In this document: piece by piece, positions 36,825-47,077 of the stretch
How the letters are laid out: every line of letters begins with the position of its first letter
Numbering within the stretch: position 1 is the first letter of the stretch
Assembly: GCF_000227465.1 (NCBI RefSeq)
Contig: NC_016047.1
Span: forward strand, 2,398,857-2,462,856
Direction of reading: 5' to 3'
Length of the DNA: 64,000 bases
Source of the DNA: Bacillus spizizenii TU-B-10
Lineage (GTDB): Bacteria; Bacillota; Bacilli; Bacillales; Bacillaceae
Position numbers and translations under genes: made by a program
The notes under the pieces: generated by a model
Told to the model about the DNA's origin: nothing
Databases searched by the model: none
Seen by the model: the letters and a program-made list of their open reading frames with translations, nothing else

Positions 36825-38057
36825 ATGAAGAAATGGAAAGATATCCACCCCATCAGCTGGACAATTATCATCGGAACCATTTTCGGCAGAATGGCAACAT
36901 CGATGAGCATTCCTTTTTTAGCGATTTATTTAACAGCCGTCCAAGGCGCATCTGCTTCCTATGCAGGGCTGGTCATCGCCGCAAGCTCATCAGTCGGCAT
37001 CCTTGCAAGCTTTTACGGCGGATATATCTCAGACAAATTCGGCAGAAAAAACATGATGCTCGTGTCCATTTTCGGCTGGATGCTGGTATTTGCAGGATTT
37101 GCGGCGGCATCTCATCTCTGGGTATTTTTTGTGGTAAACGCATTAAACGGACTTTGCAAATCACTGTTCGAGCCCGCTTCAAAGGCCTTGCTGTCTGATA
37201 TGACAGAAGAAAAAACGAGACTGCTTGTTTTTAATTTACGCTATGCAGCTATTAATATCGGCGTTGTCTTCGGACCGGTGCTCGGCCTGTATTTCGGCTC
37301 ATCGCAATCGACCGCACCCTTTTTGGTGCCTGCAGTCATTTACGGACTATACGGACTCGTGCTTGCCATCCAATTTAAAAAACATGCATCATCGTCAACA
37401 TCAGACCAACCCCGAAATATGAGCGTGCGGGAAGCGTTTATGGTGACGCAAAAGGATCACCTTTTTACAATTGCTTTGGTCGGCATTACGCTATGCACCT
37501 TCGGCTACTCACAATTCAGTTCCACATTCCCGCAGTATATGGCGCAGAACCCCTTGATCGGCAATGGAACGAAGCTGTATGGGTTGATGCTGACATTAAA
37601 CGCAATCGTTGTGTTGACGACGCAATTTCCCATCGTCCATTTTGCAAAACGTTTTTCGCCGCTTTGCTCCCTGATGCTCGGTAATGTGATGGTTAGTATC
37701 AGCATGGCCATTTTTACCATATCACACGGTGTTTCGTCACTTGTGATGATTGTGGTCACATTTACAATCGGCGAAGTGCTTTTATTCTCTATGATGGATT
37801 TGTTTGTAGACCAGATTGCAAAACCAGGATTAAAAGGCACTTATTTCGGGGCAATCGGTTTTTCACAGCTCGGAAACGTCATCGGCCCCTGGATCGGGGG
37901 TATATGTATAGACCTATTTGGCGCTGGCCGGCCGATTTTTATTTTTTCTGTTCTGAGCGGCATCACCCTGCTCGGCCTGCCATTTTTAGCGTTCGCCTAT
38001 CGGCAGATGAAAATGGACATCACAAAACACCAAACCAGACTGGAAAAGCCGCTTTAA
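36825..38057 (+). CDS. yqjV: MFS transporter YqjV
   Basis: A 410-residue major facilitator superfamily protein with about 12 membrane helices. The loop 2-3 motif GGYISDKFGRKNMM (about 62-75) is the MFS signature. AGGAGAG about 10 nt before ATG 36825. Related to multidrug and sugar efflux proteins; substrate unknown. Confidence 0.88.
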   Translation: MKKWKDIHPISWTIIIGTIFGRMATSMSIPFLAIYLTAVQGASASYAGLVIAASSSVGILASFYGGYISDKFGRKNMMLVSIFGWMLVFAGFAAASHLWVFFVVNALNGLCKSLFEPASKALLSDMTEEKTRLLVFNLRYAAINIGVVFGPVLGLYFGSSQSTAPFLVPAVIYGLYGLVLAIQFKKHASSSTSDQPRNMSVREAFMVTQKDHLFTIALVGITLCTFGYSQFSSTFPQYMAQNPLIGNGTKLYGLMLTLNAIVVLTTQFPIVHFAKRFSPLCSLMLGNVMVSISMAIFTISHGVSSLVMIVVTFTIGEVLLFSMMDLFVDQIAKPGLKGTYFGAIGFSQLGNVIGPWIGGICIDLFGAGRPIFIFSVLSGITLLGLPFLAFAYRQMKMDITKHQTRLEKPL

Positions 38058-38067
38058 ATAAAAAAAA

Positions 38068-38090
38068 CGGGAGAGAATCAATCTCTCCCG
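38068..38090 (-). terminator. Terminator for minus-strand transcripts after yqjT
   Basis: CGGGAGAGA / TCTCTCCCG stem with a T run only on the minus-strand side (TTTTTTTATTT). It lies about 175 nt past the yqjT stop, so the coaA-yqjT transcript would run antisense through yqjU. Confidence 0.6.
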
Positions 38091-38109
38091 CAACAATGAG
38101 GTGATGAAC

Positions 38110-38268
38110 ATGAATATAGGCGATATGATGTTTCAGCTTTTCGTATTTATTATGTTTGCTGCTGTCATCTTTACAGCTGTTACAAGCTTCAAGTATGCGA
38201 AGAACCGAAAAGCGCAGCTGGACCGCATTGAGAAAAAGCTTAACAGCCTATCCGAAGATCACGATTAA
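38110..38268 (+). CDS. yqjU: Small membrane protein (DUF4083-like), probably YqjU
   Basis: A 52-residue protein: NIGDMMFQLFVFIMFAAVIFTAVTSF is one membrane helix, followed by KYAKNRKAQLDRIEKKLN, the typical charged coiled tail of DUF4083 proteins. AGGTGATGAAC before ATG 38110. It is too short for the usual ORF cutoff. The symbol rests on gene order (yqjT-yqjU-yqjV). Its last bases overlap the yqjT stop by 3 nt on the opposite strand. Confidence 0.7.
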   Translation: MNIGDMMFQLFVFIMFAAVIFTAVTSFKYAKNRKAQLDRIEKKLNSLSEDHD

Positions 38269-38651
38269 CCGCTTGGAGCAACGAGCTCTACCTTAATCCG
38301 GTCCGGATCCTCACAATAGACTGCATAATGCCCGTCTCCTCCGGCAAAAGGATGCCGATCTCGGTACAACACACGATAGCCTTTTGCCATCAATTTTTCG
38401 GTCATCAGGTCGACTTGAAGCTTGGATTCAGCATGAAATGCGAGATGGTTCAGCCCAACACGGCATCTGTGGTATTCCGGCTCTAGAAACTGCTCTTTCG
38501 CCTGCACAATCACAAGGTAAAAACAATCTTTCTTCCAACTGATGCCTGAGCTCCATTTTTGATACTCTTTATAGCCAAGTTCTTTTAAGAACCATCCCCA
38601 AAATCGTCGAGACGCTTCCAAATCAGAAACATACAGTTCGATATGATGCAC
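38265..38651 (-). CDS. yqjT: Glyoxalase/VOC-family protein YqjT
   Basis: A 128-residue VOC-fold protein: IELYVSDLEASRRFWGWFL at the start, HRCRVGLNHLAFHA in the middle and DPDRIKVELVAPSG at the end, the usual metal-ligand positions (His, Glu). The GTG start follows GGCGGG. Reaction unknown. It is 4 nt downstream of coaA. Confidence 0.85.
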   Translation of the reverse strand: MHHIELYVSDLEASRRFWGWFLKELGYKEYQKWSSGISWKKDCFYLVIVQAKEQFLEPEYHRCRVGLNHLAFHAESKLQVDLMTEKLMAKGYRVLYRDRHPFAGGDGHYAVYCEDPDRIKVELVAPSG

Positions 38652-38655
38652 GATA

Positions 38656-39615
38656 TTATACCCGCCTTACCAGCACTTCTTCAACCTTATGCCCGTCTCC
38701 CTTACGCAAAATGAGATCTGACCTGAATTTAGTCGGCAAAATATTTTCATATAAATTCGGCCGGTTGACACTCTCCCAAATCGATGCTGCCATTTCGTCA
38801 GCCTCCTGATCAGACAAGTCTTTAAATTTATGAAAATAAGAATCGGGATTTTGAAAAGCTGTTTCCCGAAGCAGACGAAAACGCTCTAAATACCAAGTGA
38901 AAATCCGGCTTTCGTCCGCATCCACATAAATCGAAAAATCAAAGAAATCGGAAACAAAAATACGCGGATTTTTCCGGTCATCCTCCAGGGTGGGCGACTG
39001 AAGAACATTAATGCCTTCAATAATCACAATATCGGCCTGTTCTACAACCTCGAACACACCTTCCTCGCGGTCATAGGTGAGATGGGAATACACCGGGGCC
39101 TTTACGCTGTCTTTTCCTGATTTTAAGTCATTCAAAAATTCGAGCAGCGCCTTTACGTCATAGCTTTCAGGAAACCCTTTTCGTGACATCATATTTTTCT
39201 TTTTCAGCTCGGCTGTAGGAAATAAAAAACCATCTGTCGTGATAAGGCTCACTTTAGGGCGATCCGGCAAACGCGAAAGCAGCTTCTGCAATATCCGCGC
39301 CGTCGTGCTTTTTCCGACTGCCACACTGCCGGCGATGCCGATAATAAACGGAATTTTGGCTGAATGAGGGTGCTTTAAAAAAACATTGACATGCTTATTG
39401 CGTTCGGCTGCAGACTTAACATGCAAATGAAGCAGGCGAACAAGCGGAATATAAATCGTTTCCACTTCTTCAACAGATAGATAATCATTCAGCCCTTCCA
39501 CGGCTTTTGCCTCTTCTTCAGAAACAGCAATCGACAAATGTCCCCCAAAGCCAGACCAAGACTCACGATTGTGTTTTGTATATAAAGTATGTAAATTAAG
39601 CTCTTTATTTTTCAC
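38656..39615 (-). CDS. coaA: Pantothenate kinase, type I
   Basis: First step of coenzyme A synthesis: pantothenate plus ATP to 4'-phosphopantothenate. The 319-residue type I (PanK-I) enzyme has the P-loop IAGSVAVGKST (about 94-104). The GTG start follows AGGTG. First gene of the coaA-yqjT pair. Length matches the family. Confidence 0.94.
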   Translation of the reverse strand: MKNKELNLHTLYTKHNRESWSGFGGHLSIAVSEEEAKAVEGLNDYLSVEEVETIYIPLVRLLHLHVKSAAERNKHVNVFLKHPHSAKIPFIIGIAGSVAVGKSTTARILQKLLSRLPDRPKVSLITTDGFLFPTAELKKKNMMSRKGFPESYDVKALLEFLNDLKSGKDSVKAPVYSHLTYDREEGVFEVVEQADIVIIEGINVLQSPTLEDDRKNPRIFVSDFFDFSIYVDADESRIFTWYLERFRLLRETAFQNPDSYFHKFKDLSDQEADEMAASIWESVNRPNLYENILPTKFRSDLILRKGDGHKVEEVLVRRV

Positions 39616-39686
39616 TGTTTACACCTGACTCTCTGAAGGTTAAAACCCTTACAAAGATTGTAACGGAAAACCCTTTCACTGTCTGC

Positions 39687-41033
39687 TTATTTTTTCATTT
39701 CGTTTTTCAGCAAATCTGCACCAATTCGGTTATACGCAGCCATTTCTTCTTTTGGAACCATGCTTCCTCCCGTTCCCCAGACGACATGTACAGCATGTTC
39801 CATCTTATGTTTCTGACTATAGCGTCTTCCTTCTTCAGTCGAAAAGAGCCGAATCGGTCCAAACATGCCGGCAAGAGCAGAGGGCTCTAAATATTTACTT
39901 TCAGAGACAGCCAGCATATGAAGCAAGGCATAAAGCGTATCGTCCTCTACGGTATAACAGCCGCTCAGCAGCGGTTCAATCAGCTTACCGACAAACCCTG
40001 ACGGCCTCCCTACGGCAAGCCCGTCAGCAGCCGTCCGATTATCCAGGCCGATATCCTGGACAGAAATCTGCTCATGGAGTCCGGAATAAAGCCCTAACAG
40101 CATACATGGTGAATGAGTCGGTTCGCCGAAAAACACATGAACATGGTCTCCATATAAAAGCTTCAGCCCAAATGCCACACCGCCCGGCCCTCCGCCGACA
40201 CCGCACGGCAGGTACACAAACAGCGGCGTTTCAGGTCCTGGCTGTATTTCCATACAGTCGAGCTGCGTTTTTAAACGGCTGGCGGCAACAGCATATCCTA
40301 GAAACAGCTGACGGGAGTGTTCATCATCAATGAAATAACAGAATGGATCTTGTTCCGCCTGCTGTCTCCCTTCTTTCACCGCTTCACTGTAATCTGATTC
40401 ATACTCCATGACAGTGACACCCTTTTGGCGAAGGAGATCCTTTTTCCACTGCTTAGCATCGGCGGACATATGCACTGTCACGCGAAATCCGAGTGCTGCA
40501 CCGATGATGCCAATGCTTAATCCAAGATTTCCTGTCGAACCGACAGCAATCGAATAGCGGGAGAAAAACGCGGCAAATCGGTCTTCCTGTAACATGCTGT
40601 AATCATCGGATTCCTGTAGCATTCCTTCTTGAAGCGCCAGCTTTTCAGCATGCTTTAATACTTCATAAATCCCGCCCCGCGCTTTAATCGATCCTGAAAT
40701 CGGAAGCTCATGGTCGCACTTTAAAAGCCACCTTCCCGGAAATGGCTGCTGATATGCCGCTTCCAGCTTTTCCTTCATATGCTGCATTTCAAAAAGCGGA
40801 GACTCGATCATTCCTTTGGCATCTTTCGTCTCAGGAAACACCTTGGCAATGTAAGGGGCAAACCGCCGCAGCCTTTTTTCTGCCTCCGCTATCTCACTTT
40901 CCCACTCATCTGCATGGAATAACGAACCCTCTTTCTTGCCCGGATTTGCCCAGAATACAGGCTCTGCATCAATCAGTTTCTGAATAAACGGATCTTTGAG
41001 CAGAACATGAAGGGCTTCTTGATTGATTGACAT
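39687..41033 (-). CDS. dsdA: D-serine dehydratase
   Basis: Named yqjR in B. subtilis. PLP enzyme converting D-serine to pyruvate and ammonia. The 448-residue protein has the PLP-lysine segment SGSIKARGG (about 112-120), [13 protein letters not shown] (about 168-178) and the GGGPGG phosphate loop (about 280-287). This fits the D-serine dehydratase fold II family. Monocistronic or first of its transcript. Confidence 0.9.
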   Translation of the reverse strand: MSINQEALHVLLKDPFIQKLIDAEPVFWANPGKKEGSLFHADEWESEIAEAEKRLRRFAPYIAKVFPETKDAKGMIESPLFEMQHMKEKLEAAYQQPFPGRWLLKCDHELPISGSIKARGGIYEVLKHAEKLALQEGMLQESDDYSMLQEDRFAAFFSRYSIAVGSTGNLGLSIGIIGAALGFRVTVHMSADAKQWKKDLLRQKGVTVMEYESDYSEAVKEGRQQAEQDPFCYFIDDEHSRQLFLGYAVAASRLKTQLDCMEIQPGPETPLFVYLPCGVGGGPGGVAFGLKLLYGDHVHVFFGEPTHSPCMLLGLYSGLHEQISVQDIGLDNRTAADGLAVGRPSGFVGKLIEPLLSGCYTVEDDTLYALLHMLAVSESKYLEPSALAGMFGPIRLFSTEEGRRYSQKHKMEHAVHVVWGTGGSMVPKEEMAAYNRIGADLLKNEMKK

Positions 41034-41062
41034 TCAATGATTTCTCCCTTCCTCTACAAAAA

Positions 41063-41106
41063 ACTGCCTGTGATCATGCCAACAAGCTTCTCACCACAGG
41101 CAGTTC
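41063..41106 (-). terminator. Terminator after yqjQ
   Basis: AACTGCCTGTG / CACAGGCAGTT, an 11-bp stem with a long loop, followed on the minus strand by TTTTTTG. Confidence 0.75.
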
Positions 41107-41111
41107 CATCG

Positions 41112-41891
41112 TTATTTTTTCATAAGCACGCGTCCTGCCAGCTTTTCAACGAGAGCCGGAAACAGCTGATACAGCTTGGTGCCAGCATTCATTAAACGCG
41201 GAAGATTGATCTCCCGTTTGTTCGTGAAAATAGCAGCTGTAATTTGAGCTGCCACGTCATCAGGATCAAGCATCCAGCGGCCGACATTTTTGACATAGTC
41301 CCCGCCTTTATCAGCAATGGAAAAAAAGTCCGTCTGAATCGGTCCCGGATTGACTGTTGTCACATAAATGCCGGTTCCCGCCAGCTCCATCCGTAAAGCA
41401 TTTGAGTAGCCGTGCACGGCATGTTTTGTCGCGGAATAAAGGCTCGACTTCGGTGTTGCAATTTTCCCCGCTTGAGAAGCGATATTGATGATATGGCCCT
41501 TTTTTTGCTCAAGCATTTGCGGAAGCACTGCTTTTGTACAGGCGATCAAGCCGAAGACATTCACATCAAACATCGCTTTCATGTCATCTAGTGTCGAGTC
41601 TAAAACCGTTTCAAATATACCGAAGCCCGCATTGTTGATCAGTACATCAACCGAGCCGATCTGATCGCGGACACGGGCGATATCCTCTAGGCGGCCGACA
41701 TCCAGAGGAAAAATCTCACACTGTCCGCTCCATTCCTCGGTTATTTTCCTCTTTATTGCAATCAAACGATCCTCACGTCTTGCCGACAGCAGGACATGGG
41801 CTCCTTCAGCTGCGCATAAATATGCGATTCTTTCACCGAGTCCTCCTGAAGCGCCAGTTATCCAAATCCGCTTTCCCTCTATATGTTTCAC
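41112..41891 (-). CDS. yqjQ: Short-chain dehydrogenase/reductase YqjQ
   Basis: A 259-residue classical [12 protein letters not shown] (NAD(P) loop, about 13-21), NNAG (about 87-90) and YSATKHA (Tyr-x-x-x-Lys, about 150-156) are intact. GTG at 41891 is preferred because AGAGGTG is 5 nt upstream; it gives the 259 residues I recall for 168. yqjP lies just upstream. Substrate unknown. Confidence 0.88.
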   Translation of the reverse strand: MKHIEGKRIWITGASGGLGERIAYLCAAEGAHVLLSARREDRLIAIKRKITEEWSGQCEIFPLDVGRLEDIARVRDQIGSVDVLINNAGFGIFETVLDSTLDDMKAMFDVNVFGLIACTKAVLPQMLEQKKGHIINIASQAGKIATPKSSLYSATKHAVHGYSNALRMELAGTGIYVTTVNPGPIQTDFFSIADKGGDYVKNVGRWMLDPDDVAAQITAAIFTNKREINLPRLMNAGTKLYQLFPALVEKLAGRVLMKK

Positions 41892-41896
41892 CCATT

Positions 41897-42856
41897 TCAC
41901 CTCTTCATTGTTCTAAAGTATGCAGTTTTTCCTTCCCAATATGACGTGATGGATTCTTCTGCAGCCAACACATCAAGATGCCCTGCCGTTTCTGACATCG
42001 TTAAAAATAATTCCTTTTCATACACAGCAGGGAAAAGCTGCTGACAGACCTGAAAAGCGGTCATCGGCTTTTCATCCAGCATGCGCCGCACATCCTCCGT
42101 CCTGTTCCTCTGCTTGTCAAAACGCTTCTCAATCAGCGCCTGTACGCTGGTAATCGTTTCACCGTGGCCGGGAAACACGATTGTTGGCTCAAGTTCAGAC
42201 AGCCTTCGCAAAGACCGCTGATAGTCGACTAAAGGCTTTGACCTTATGTCTCCCGCTTTCGGGGCTTCTATAATCGGATTAGACGAGCTGTTGGCCAGCA
42301 GAAGATCGCCGCCAAGCATTCTCCCGCTTTTTTCATGGAAAAGAACGATATGCGACTCAGCATGTCCAGGCATCTCCAAAACAGACCAGCCCTCAAGTCC
42401 ATCAATCCTCATCCCTTCTCTGACTGTTTTCGTCAGGGATCTCGTACAGGAAAATGCGTACGCTGACCGAATCAGCTTTTCAGCCTTTCCAGTATCAAAT
42501 GGAACGCCTAATTCAGGCAGCAGCTTTTGAAAAAAACGTTTTTGCCAATCCATATAAGCTTGATTTCGGCTGATATAAGGTTCGTTGAACGGATGCCCAA
42601 TCACTTCAATTCCATCAGAAAAAACATCAAGCAAGCCGACATGATCAGCATGATGGTGAGTCAGTACAACCTGCTCAATATCTGACATTTTCACGTTTAC
42701 AGCAGCAAGCTGCTCTTGAAGGGCTGCAGCAGCCTCTTTTGTATTCGGCCCCACATCGATAAGTGTCAGCGCATCACCTTTTACTAGATAAACGATAACA
42801 TCACCGACAGCAAATGGTGTCGGGACGCGGATCGCAATTACATCTGCAGTTGTCAT
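41897..42856 (-). CDS. yqjP: Metallo-beta-lactamase-fold hydrolase YqjP
   Basis: A 319-residue MBL-superfamily protein with the zinc motif THHHADHVG (about 65-73), [10 protein letters not shown] and GHGE as later ligands. Resembles glyoxalase-II/hydroxyacyl hydrolases. ATG at 42856 follows AAGGAG. It forms a pair with the downstream SDR gene yqjQ. Substrate unknown. Confidence 0.88.
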   Translation of the reverse strand: MTTADVIAIRVPTPFAVGDVIVYLVKGDALTLIDVGPNTKEAAAALQEQLAAVNVKMSDIEQVVLTHHHADHVGLLDVFSDGIEVIGHPFNEPYISRNQAYMDWQKRFFQKLLPELGVPFDTGKAEKLIRSAYAFSCTRSLTKTVREGMRIDGLEGWSVLEMPGHAESHIVLFHEKSGRMLGGDLLLANSSSNPIIEAPKAGDIRSKPLVDYQRSLRRLSELEPTIVFPGHGETITSVQALIEKRFDKQRNRTEDVRRMLDEKPMTAFQVCQQLFPAVYEKELFLTMSETAGHLDVLAAEESITSYWEGKTAYFRTMKR

Positions 42857-42954
42857 CCTTTTGCTCCTTGTCTTCATTCATTATTCATATTTTAGCTTTT
42901 TCTCGGTCTTGTGTCATTATAGCTGAATGAGAACGGCCCTTTTTGAAAAAGCTA

Positions 42955-42984
42955 TTGACATTAGCTTGTCCGCCATTGCATAAT
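42955..42984 (+). promoter_or_regulatory. Sigma-A promoter of proI
   Basis: TTGACA at 42955-42960, an 18-nt spacer and CATAAT at 42979-42984, just before the T-box leader. Confidence 0.75.
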
Positions 42985-42994
42985 GAACAACAAA

Positions 42995-43235
42995 CTAAAA
43001 CGAGAACCATTGGAACGCTATGACGAGGATTAGTATACAAGGCAATGGTCAAAGAGAGCGATACCCCCTGGCTGAAAGGTATTGCGGCCCGCTTGTTTGT
43101 AGAACCTGCCCTCAGAGCGGTTAGGAAAACCTAAACGTTTCCCACGTTATGGGATTTGAGCTGAGCACAATTTGTGCTAATGAGGGTGGTACCGCGAACC
43201 TTTTCGTCCTTTACGTGATGAAAAGGTTTTTTGTT
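42995..43235 (+). promoter_or_regulatory. T-box riboswitch of proI (proline)
   Basis: Leader of about 240 nt ending in the T-box core TGAGGGTGGTACCGCGAACC (43181-43200), with a terminator AACCTTTTC / GAAAAGGTT then TTTTTTG (43197-43233). The stem I AGTA motif is at 43032-43035. ATACCCCCTGG (43061-43071) contains proline codons (CCC/CCT) at the expected specifier place. Uncharged tRNA-Pro binding would allow read-through into proI. Proline T-box control of proI is established in B. subtilis. Confidence 0.9.
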
Positions 43236-43258
43236 GTTCTGATAGAAGGAGGATACCA

Positions 43259-44095
43259 ATGAAAAAGATAGGATTTGTCGGCGCTGGGTCCATGGCAGAA
43301 GCAATGATCAACGGCATTTTGCAAAGCGGCATCACAAAACCAGAACATATCTATATCACAAACCGCTCAAATGACGAGCGTCTGATTGAATTAAAGGAGA
43401 CGTACGGCGTGTGTCCATGCAGAGATAAAAATGAGTTTTTCACTCACACCGATATCATCATCCTCGCTTTTAAACCGAAGGACGCAGCGGAAAGCATTGA
43501 CAGCATCCGTTCGTATATCAAGGATCAGCTTGTGATTTCAGTGCTTGCAGGCATTACCATCGAAACCATTCAGCACTATTTTGGCAGAAAGCTCGCGGTC
43601 ATTCGCGTCATGCCTAATACTTCAGCAGCCATTAGAAAATCAGCAACCGGATTTTCTGTAAGCGCTGAAGCAAGCCAGGATGATATCACCGCCGCAAAAG
43701 CTTTATTGGAAACAATCGGTGATGCCACACTGGTTGAGGAACGGCATCTCGATGCTGTCACGGCGATCGCCGGCAGCGGTCCGGCCTACGTGTACCGTTA
43801 TATCGAGGCAATGGAAAAAGCGGCGCAAAAAGTAGGTTTGGATAAGGAAACGGCAAAAGCACTCATTTTGCAGACTATGGCAGGGGCAACAGATATGCTC
43901 CTTCAAAGCGGCAAACAGCCTGTACAGCTGCGCAAGGAAATTACGAGTCCAGGGGGCACAACTGAAGCAGGCCTTCGCGCTTTACAGGACTCCCGCTTTG
44001 AAGAAGCGATTATTCACTGTATTGAAGAAACCGCTAAACGCAGTGCGGAGATCAAAGAGCAGTTTGCCGGTGCCGCCTTAGAGAAGCATTCATAG
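43259..44095 (+). CDS. proI: Pyrroline-5-carboxylate reductase ProI
   Basis: Last step of proline synthesis. The 278-residue P5C reductase starts with the Rossmann loop GFVGAGSMAEAM (about 5-16) and carries the family signature near the C-terminus (around residues 225-240, SPGGTTEAGLRAL). AGGAGG about 8 nt before ATG 43259. Controlled by the T-box just upstream. Confidence 0.94.
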   Translation: MKKIGFVGAGSMAEAMINGILQSGITKPEHIYITNRSNDERLIELKETYGVCPCRDKNEFFTHTDIIILAFKPKDAAESIDSIRSYIKDQLVISVLAGITIETIQHYFGRKLAVIRVMPNTSAAIRKSATGFSVSAEASQDDITAAKALLETIGDATLVEERHLDAVTAIAGSGPAYVYRYIEAMEKAAQKVGLDKETAKALILQTMAGATDMLLQSGKQPVQLRKEITSPGGTTEAGLRALQDSRFEEAIIHCIEETAKRSAEIKEQFAGAALEKHS

Positions 44096-44105
44096 ATATA
44101 AGCCA

Positions 44106-44136
44106 AAAGACAGAAGGTACTGTGCCTTCTGTCTTT
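44106..44136. terminator. Terminator between proI and yqjN
   Basis: AAAGACAGAAGG / CCTTCTGTCTTT perfect stem between convergent genes. Confidence 0.88.
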
Positions 44137-44144
44137 GGTGTTTC

Positions 44145-45779
44145 CTAAAACAGCTGGCCGGCAGTTTCTGATTGTTTTAATAGCGCGGAGATCGTAAATG
44201 AAAGCAAGTCCGGAAGCACTTCAAAGGAATAAGGCATATACAGTCTTTCCGTCCATTTGTGCGGGTCTTTTCCAGCCGGACCGACATTGAAAACCGGTAC
44301 ATATAAAGCCTGATCTTTGCCGCTTGGCAGTGAATATCCTCTGTTAAAGAGCGGCATATTGCTTGTGTACGCATCAACCTCCTGCTTTTCCAGCTGTAGA
44401 TAGCTTAAGTCTGAAAGTCCGGGGAAATACTGGACCTCCCGTAGAGCTATGCCGTACCTGTCAGCTGCATAATGCATAAGCTGATCAGCTGTATTCCTGA
44501 TCAATTGATCGTCCTTTGAAGAAACCGCCGGATAAAACGGCGGGCTGTAAAAAAGAACAATAAGCGGCGCATCTTCCTTACAAAGTGAAGCAAGCTCTGA
44601 AACAATTTTCGTCGAAAAATCCCTGTCCCCAAGATCGCCTCTGTTGGCAAAAGCATAATTAAGAACCCGCTCGGTTTCCGAGTTTCCAACACGCATTTTT
44701 GCACGCGCGACCAGCTCATCAAATGTCAAAACAGTCACGGTGCGTTCAATCGGCTGAAAAGACTCAAATTGCTGAAAATCCTGTGTTTTCTTTCGAATGT
44801 TCGCTGTTATTTCCTCCGCCGCCTGTTCTGCGGTTTTAAGCAACATCTGATGCAGCTCACTGGCCGACCGTTTCATTGACAGCACATTAAATAACGTGAC
44901 AGCTGTATGCGGTGTCTGAACTGAATACGCCTCTTTCAAGTCCTTTTGCATTAAGTTGACCGGCGGCGGAGTGACTTCACCATCAACCTTTTCGCAATAA
45001 TCCACATTCAGTTCAAGCAAGCGGTTCATCTCAGATACCATTAAATTTGCGTTTATGCCTGAAAATGGCTCTCCGACATGGGTTTCAATCCCCTTACAGA
45101 AAAATCCCGCAAGCACCTTGCCAATGCTTCCTGTATAAAAATATTGCTGCTGATCGCCGGGAAATTTTTCAAACATCGGTTCAGCATTCAGGCAAGCGGT
45201 TAATGTGATATCATGCTTTTTCTCCATTTCCTTCAGTACAGGAACCGCTTCAATCATGCCTCTTGAATTCACTTCCTCATCAGGAACGGTAATCAACAGC
45301 AGATTGCCCTCAAATTGGCCGTTCATTGCCCGCTCCAGCATTGACAGATGAACAGCAAGCCCCGCTTTCATATCCATCGTCCCTCTTCCGAACAGCCAGT
45401 CGCCGCTCTCAGCATCTTTTCGCACACGCTCCGGAAGCAGCTCTTTTTTCTCTAAAAAGGAACTCAAAAGCTCGGCAGGCTTACAAGCCATATGTTTGAA
45501 TTCTCCGTAATCCTCTATGTCCACGACATCAAAATGACTCAGCAAAAGCACTGTCTTTTTGACATTCTTTTTTTTGACTAGAGCCGTTAGAAAGGATCTG
45601 CCGTCGTCCATCGGATGAAGTGTTACATCATTAGGATGTTTTTGAAAATAAGGCTTGTCCTTCAAAATAAAATAAAGATATTCTGCAAGTGCTGCCTCTC
45701 CCTTCGAACCGGTGATGCTTTCGTATTGTACAAGAGAAGTTAAAAGGGTCAGCAATTCGTCCTTCGTCTGCCAATTCAT
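44145..45779 (-). CDS. yqjN: M20-family peptidase YqjN (RocB-like)
   Basis: A 544-residue protein similar to RocB of arginine catabolism and to M20 metallopeptidases. Metal-site motifs: LLSHFDVVD (about 92-100), GRGTMDMKAGLAVH (about 131-144) and PDEEVNSRGM (about 166-175). Probable zinc hydrolase acting on an amino-acid derivative or peptide. Reaction unknown. Monocistronic. Confidence 0.85.
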   Translation of the reverse strand: MNWQTKDELLTLLTSLVQYESITGSKGEAALAEYLYFILKDKPYFQKHPNDVTLHPMDDGRSFLTALVKKKNVKKTVLLLSHFDVVDIEDYGEFKHMACKPAELLSSFLEKKELLPERVRKDAESGDWLFGRGTMDMKAGLAVHLSMLERAMNGQFEGNLLLITVPDEEVNSRGMIEAVPVLKEMEKKHDITLTACLNAEPMFEKFPGDQQQYFYTGSIGKVLAGFFCKGIETHVGEPFSGINANLMVSEMNRLLELNVDYCEKVDGEVTPPPVNLMQKDLKEAYSVQTPHTAVTLFNVLSMKRSASELHQMLLKTAEQAAEEITANIRKKTQDFQQFESFQPIERTVTVLTFDELVARAKMRVGNSETERVLNYAFANRGDLGDRDFSTKIVSELASLCKEDAPLIVLFYSPPFYPAVSSKDDQLIRNTADQLMHYAADRYGIALREVQYFPGLSDLSYLQLEKQEVDAYTSNMPLFNRGYSLPSGKDQALYVPVFNVGPAGKDPHKWTERLYMPYSFEVLPDLLSFTISALLKQSETAGQLF

Positions 45780-45950
45780 CGATCTCCGCCCCTCCTATGT
45801 ATAAAAACGCTTCTAAACTGAAAAATAAAATGATTCTCTGTCTATTATACAGAAATGTTTGACAAAAACGGATCTTTTGAGCAGTTTATATGACGGGAAA
45901 GAAATGACTTGATATAATCAATCTCTAAAACCTTACGGGAGGCGAAAGAA

Positions 45951-46967
45951 ATGGCCAGAAAATTATTCACACCTATTACAATTAAGGATATGACGTTAAA
46001 AAACCGCATCGTCATGTCGCCAATGTGCATGTATTCTTCTCATGAAAAGGACGGGAAATTGACGCCGTTCCACATGGCACATTACATATCTCGAGCAATC
46101 GGCCAGGTCGGGCTGATTATTGTGGAGGCATCAGCGGTGAATCCTCAAGGACGAATCACAGACCAAGACTTAGGAATTTGGAGCGATGAGCATATCGAAG
46201 ACTTTTCCAAACTGACTGAGCAGGTCAAAGAACAAGGCTCAAGAATCGGCATTCAGCTTGCCCATGCCGGACGTAAAGCAGAGCTTGAAGGAGATATTTT
46301 CGCTCCATCGGCGATTGCGTTTGACGAACAATCAGCAACACCTGTAGAAATGTCAGCAGAAAAAATAAAAGAAACGATCCAGGAGTTCAAACAAGCGGCA
46401 GCCCGCGCAAAAGAAGCCGGCTTTGATGTGATTGAAATTCATGCGGCGCACGGATACTTAATTCACGAATTTCTTTCTCCGCTTTCCAACCACCGCACAG
46501 ATGAATACGGCGGCTCACCAGAAAACCGCTATCGTTTCTTAAGAGAAATCATTGATGAAGTCAAACAAGTATGGGATGGTCCTTTATTTGTCCGTGTATC
46601 TGCTTCTGACTATACAGACAAAGGCTTAGACATCGCCGATCACATCGGTTTTGCAAAATGGATGAAGGAGCAGGGTGTTGACTTAATTGACTGCAGCTCA
46701 GGCGCCCTTGTTCATGCAGACATCAACGTATTCCCTGGCTATCAGGTCAGCTTCGCTGAGAAAATCCGTGAACAGGCTGACATGGCAACTGGTGCTGTCG
46801 GCATGATTACAGACGGTTCAATGGCTGAAGAAATTCTGCAAAACGGACGTGCCGACCTTATCTTTATCGGCAGAGAGCTTTTGCGAGATCCATTCTTTGC
46901 AAGAACTGCTGCGAAACAGCTTAATACAGAGATTCCGGCCCCTGTTCAATACGAAAGAGGCTGGTAA
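45951..46967 (+). CDS. namA: NADPH dehydrogenase NamA (old yellow enzyme)
   Basis: Also called yqjM. FMN enzyme reducing alpha,beta-unsaturated aldehydes and nitroesters. The 338-residue barrel has the OYE signature [22 protein letters not shown] (about 168-189), with SPMCMYS (Cys26 region) and HAGRK near the flavin and substrate site. GGAGG precedes ATG 45951. Monocistronic with a terminator at 46973. Confidence 0.95.
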   Translation: MARKLFTPITIKDMTLKNRIVMSPMCMYSSHEKDGKLTPFHMAHYISRAIGQVGLIIVEASAVNPQGRITDQDLGIWSDEHIEDFSKLTEQVKEQGSRIGIQLAHAGRKAELEGDIFAPSAIAFDEQSATPVEMSAEKIKETIQEFKQAAARAKEAGFDVIEIHAAHGYLIHEFLSPLSNHRTDEYGGSPENRYRFLREIIDEVKQVWDGPLFVRVSASDYTDKGLDIADHIGFAKWMKEQGVDLIDCSSGALVHADINVFPGYQVSFAEKIREQADMATGAVGMITDGSMAEEILQNGRADLIFIGRELLRDPFFARTAAKQLNTEIPAPVQYERGW

Positions 46968-46972
46968 TGTCC

Positions 46973-47008
46973 AAAAGAGATATCCTCAACCGGATATCTC
47001 TTTTTTTA
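46973..47008 (+). terminator. Terminator of namA
   Basis: AAAGAGATATCC / GGATATCTCTTTTTTT perfect stem with a T run. Confidence 0.9.
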
Positions 47009-47016
47009 TTTTTTAG

Positions 47017-47043
47017 AGAAACGATCAGCTAAGGTTCTCCGTC
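47017..47043 (+). promoter_or_regulatory. Sigma-M-type ECF promoter of yqjL
   Basis: AGAAAC (47017-47022), 17-nt spacer and CGTC (47040-47043); one base off TGAAAC. yqjL is a known sigma-M gene. Confidence 0.75.
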
Positions 47044-47077
47044 TCCCTAGTAGAACCAATTAGAGGAGATGACTCCA

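Noticed and set aside
36728-37198. A 156-codon plus-strand frame
   Set aside because: Shadow frame of yqjV, which has clear MFS helices in another frame.
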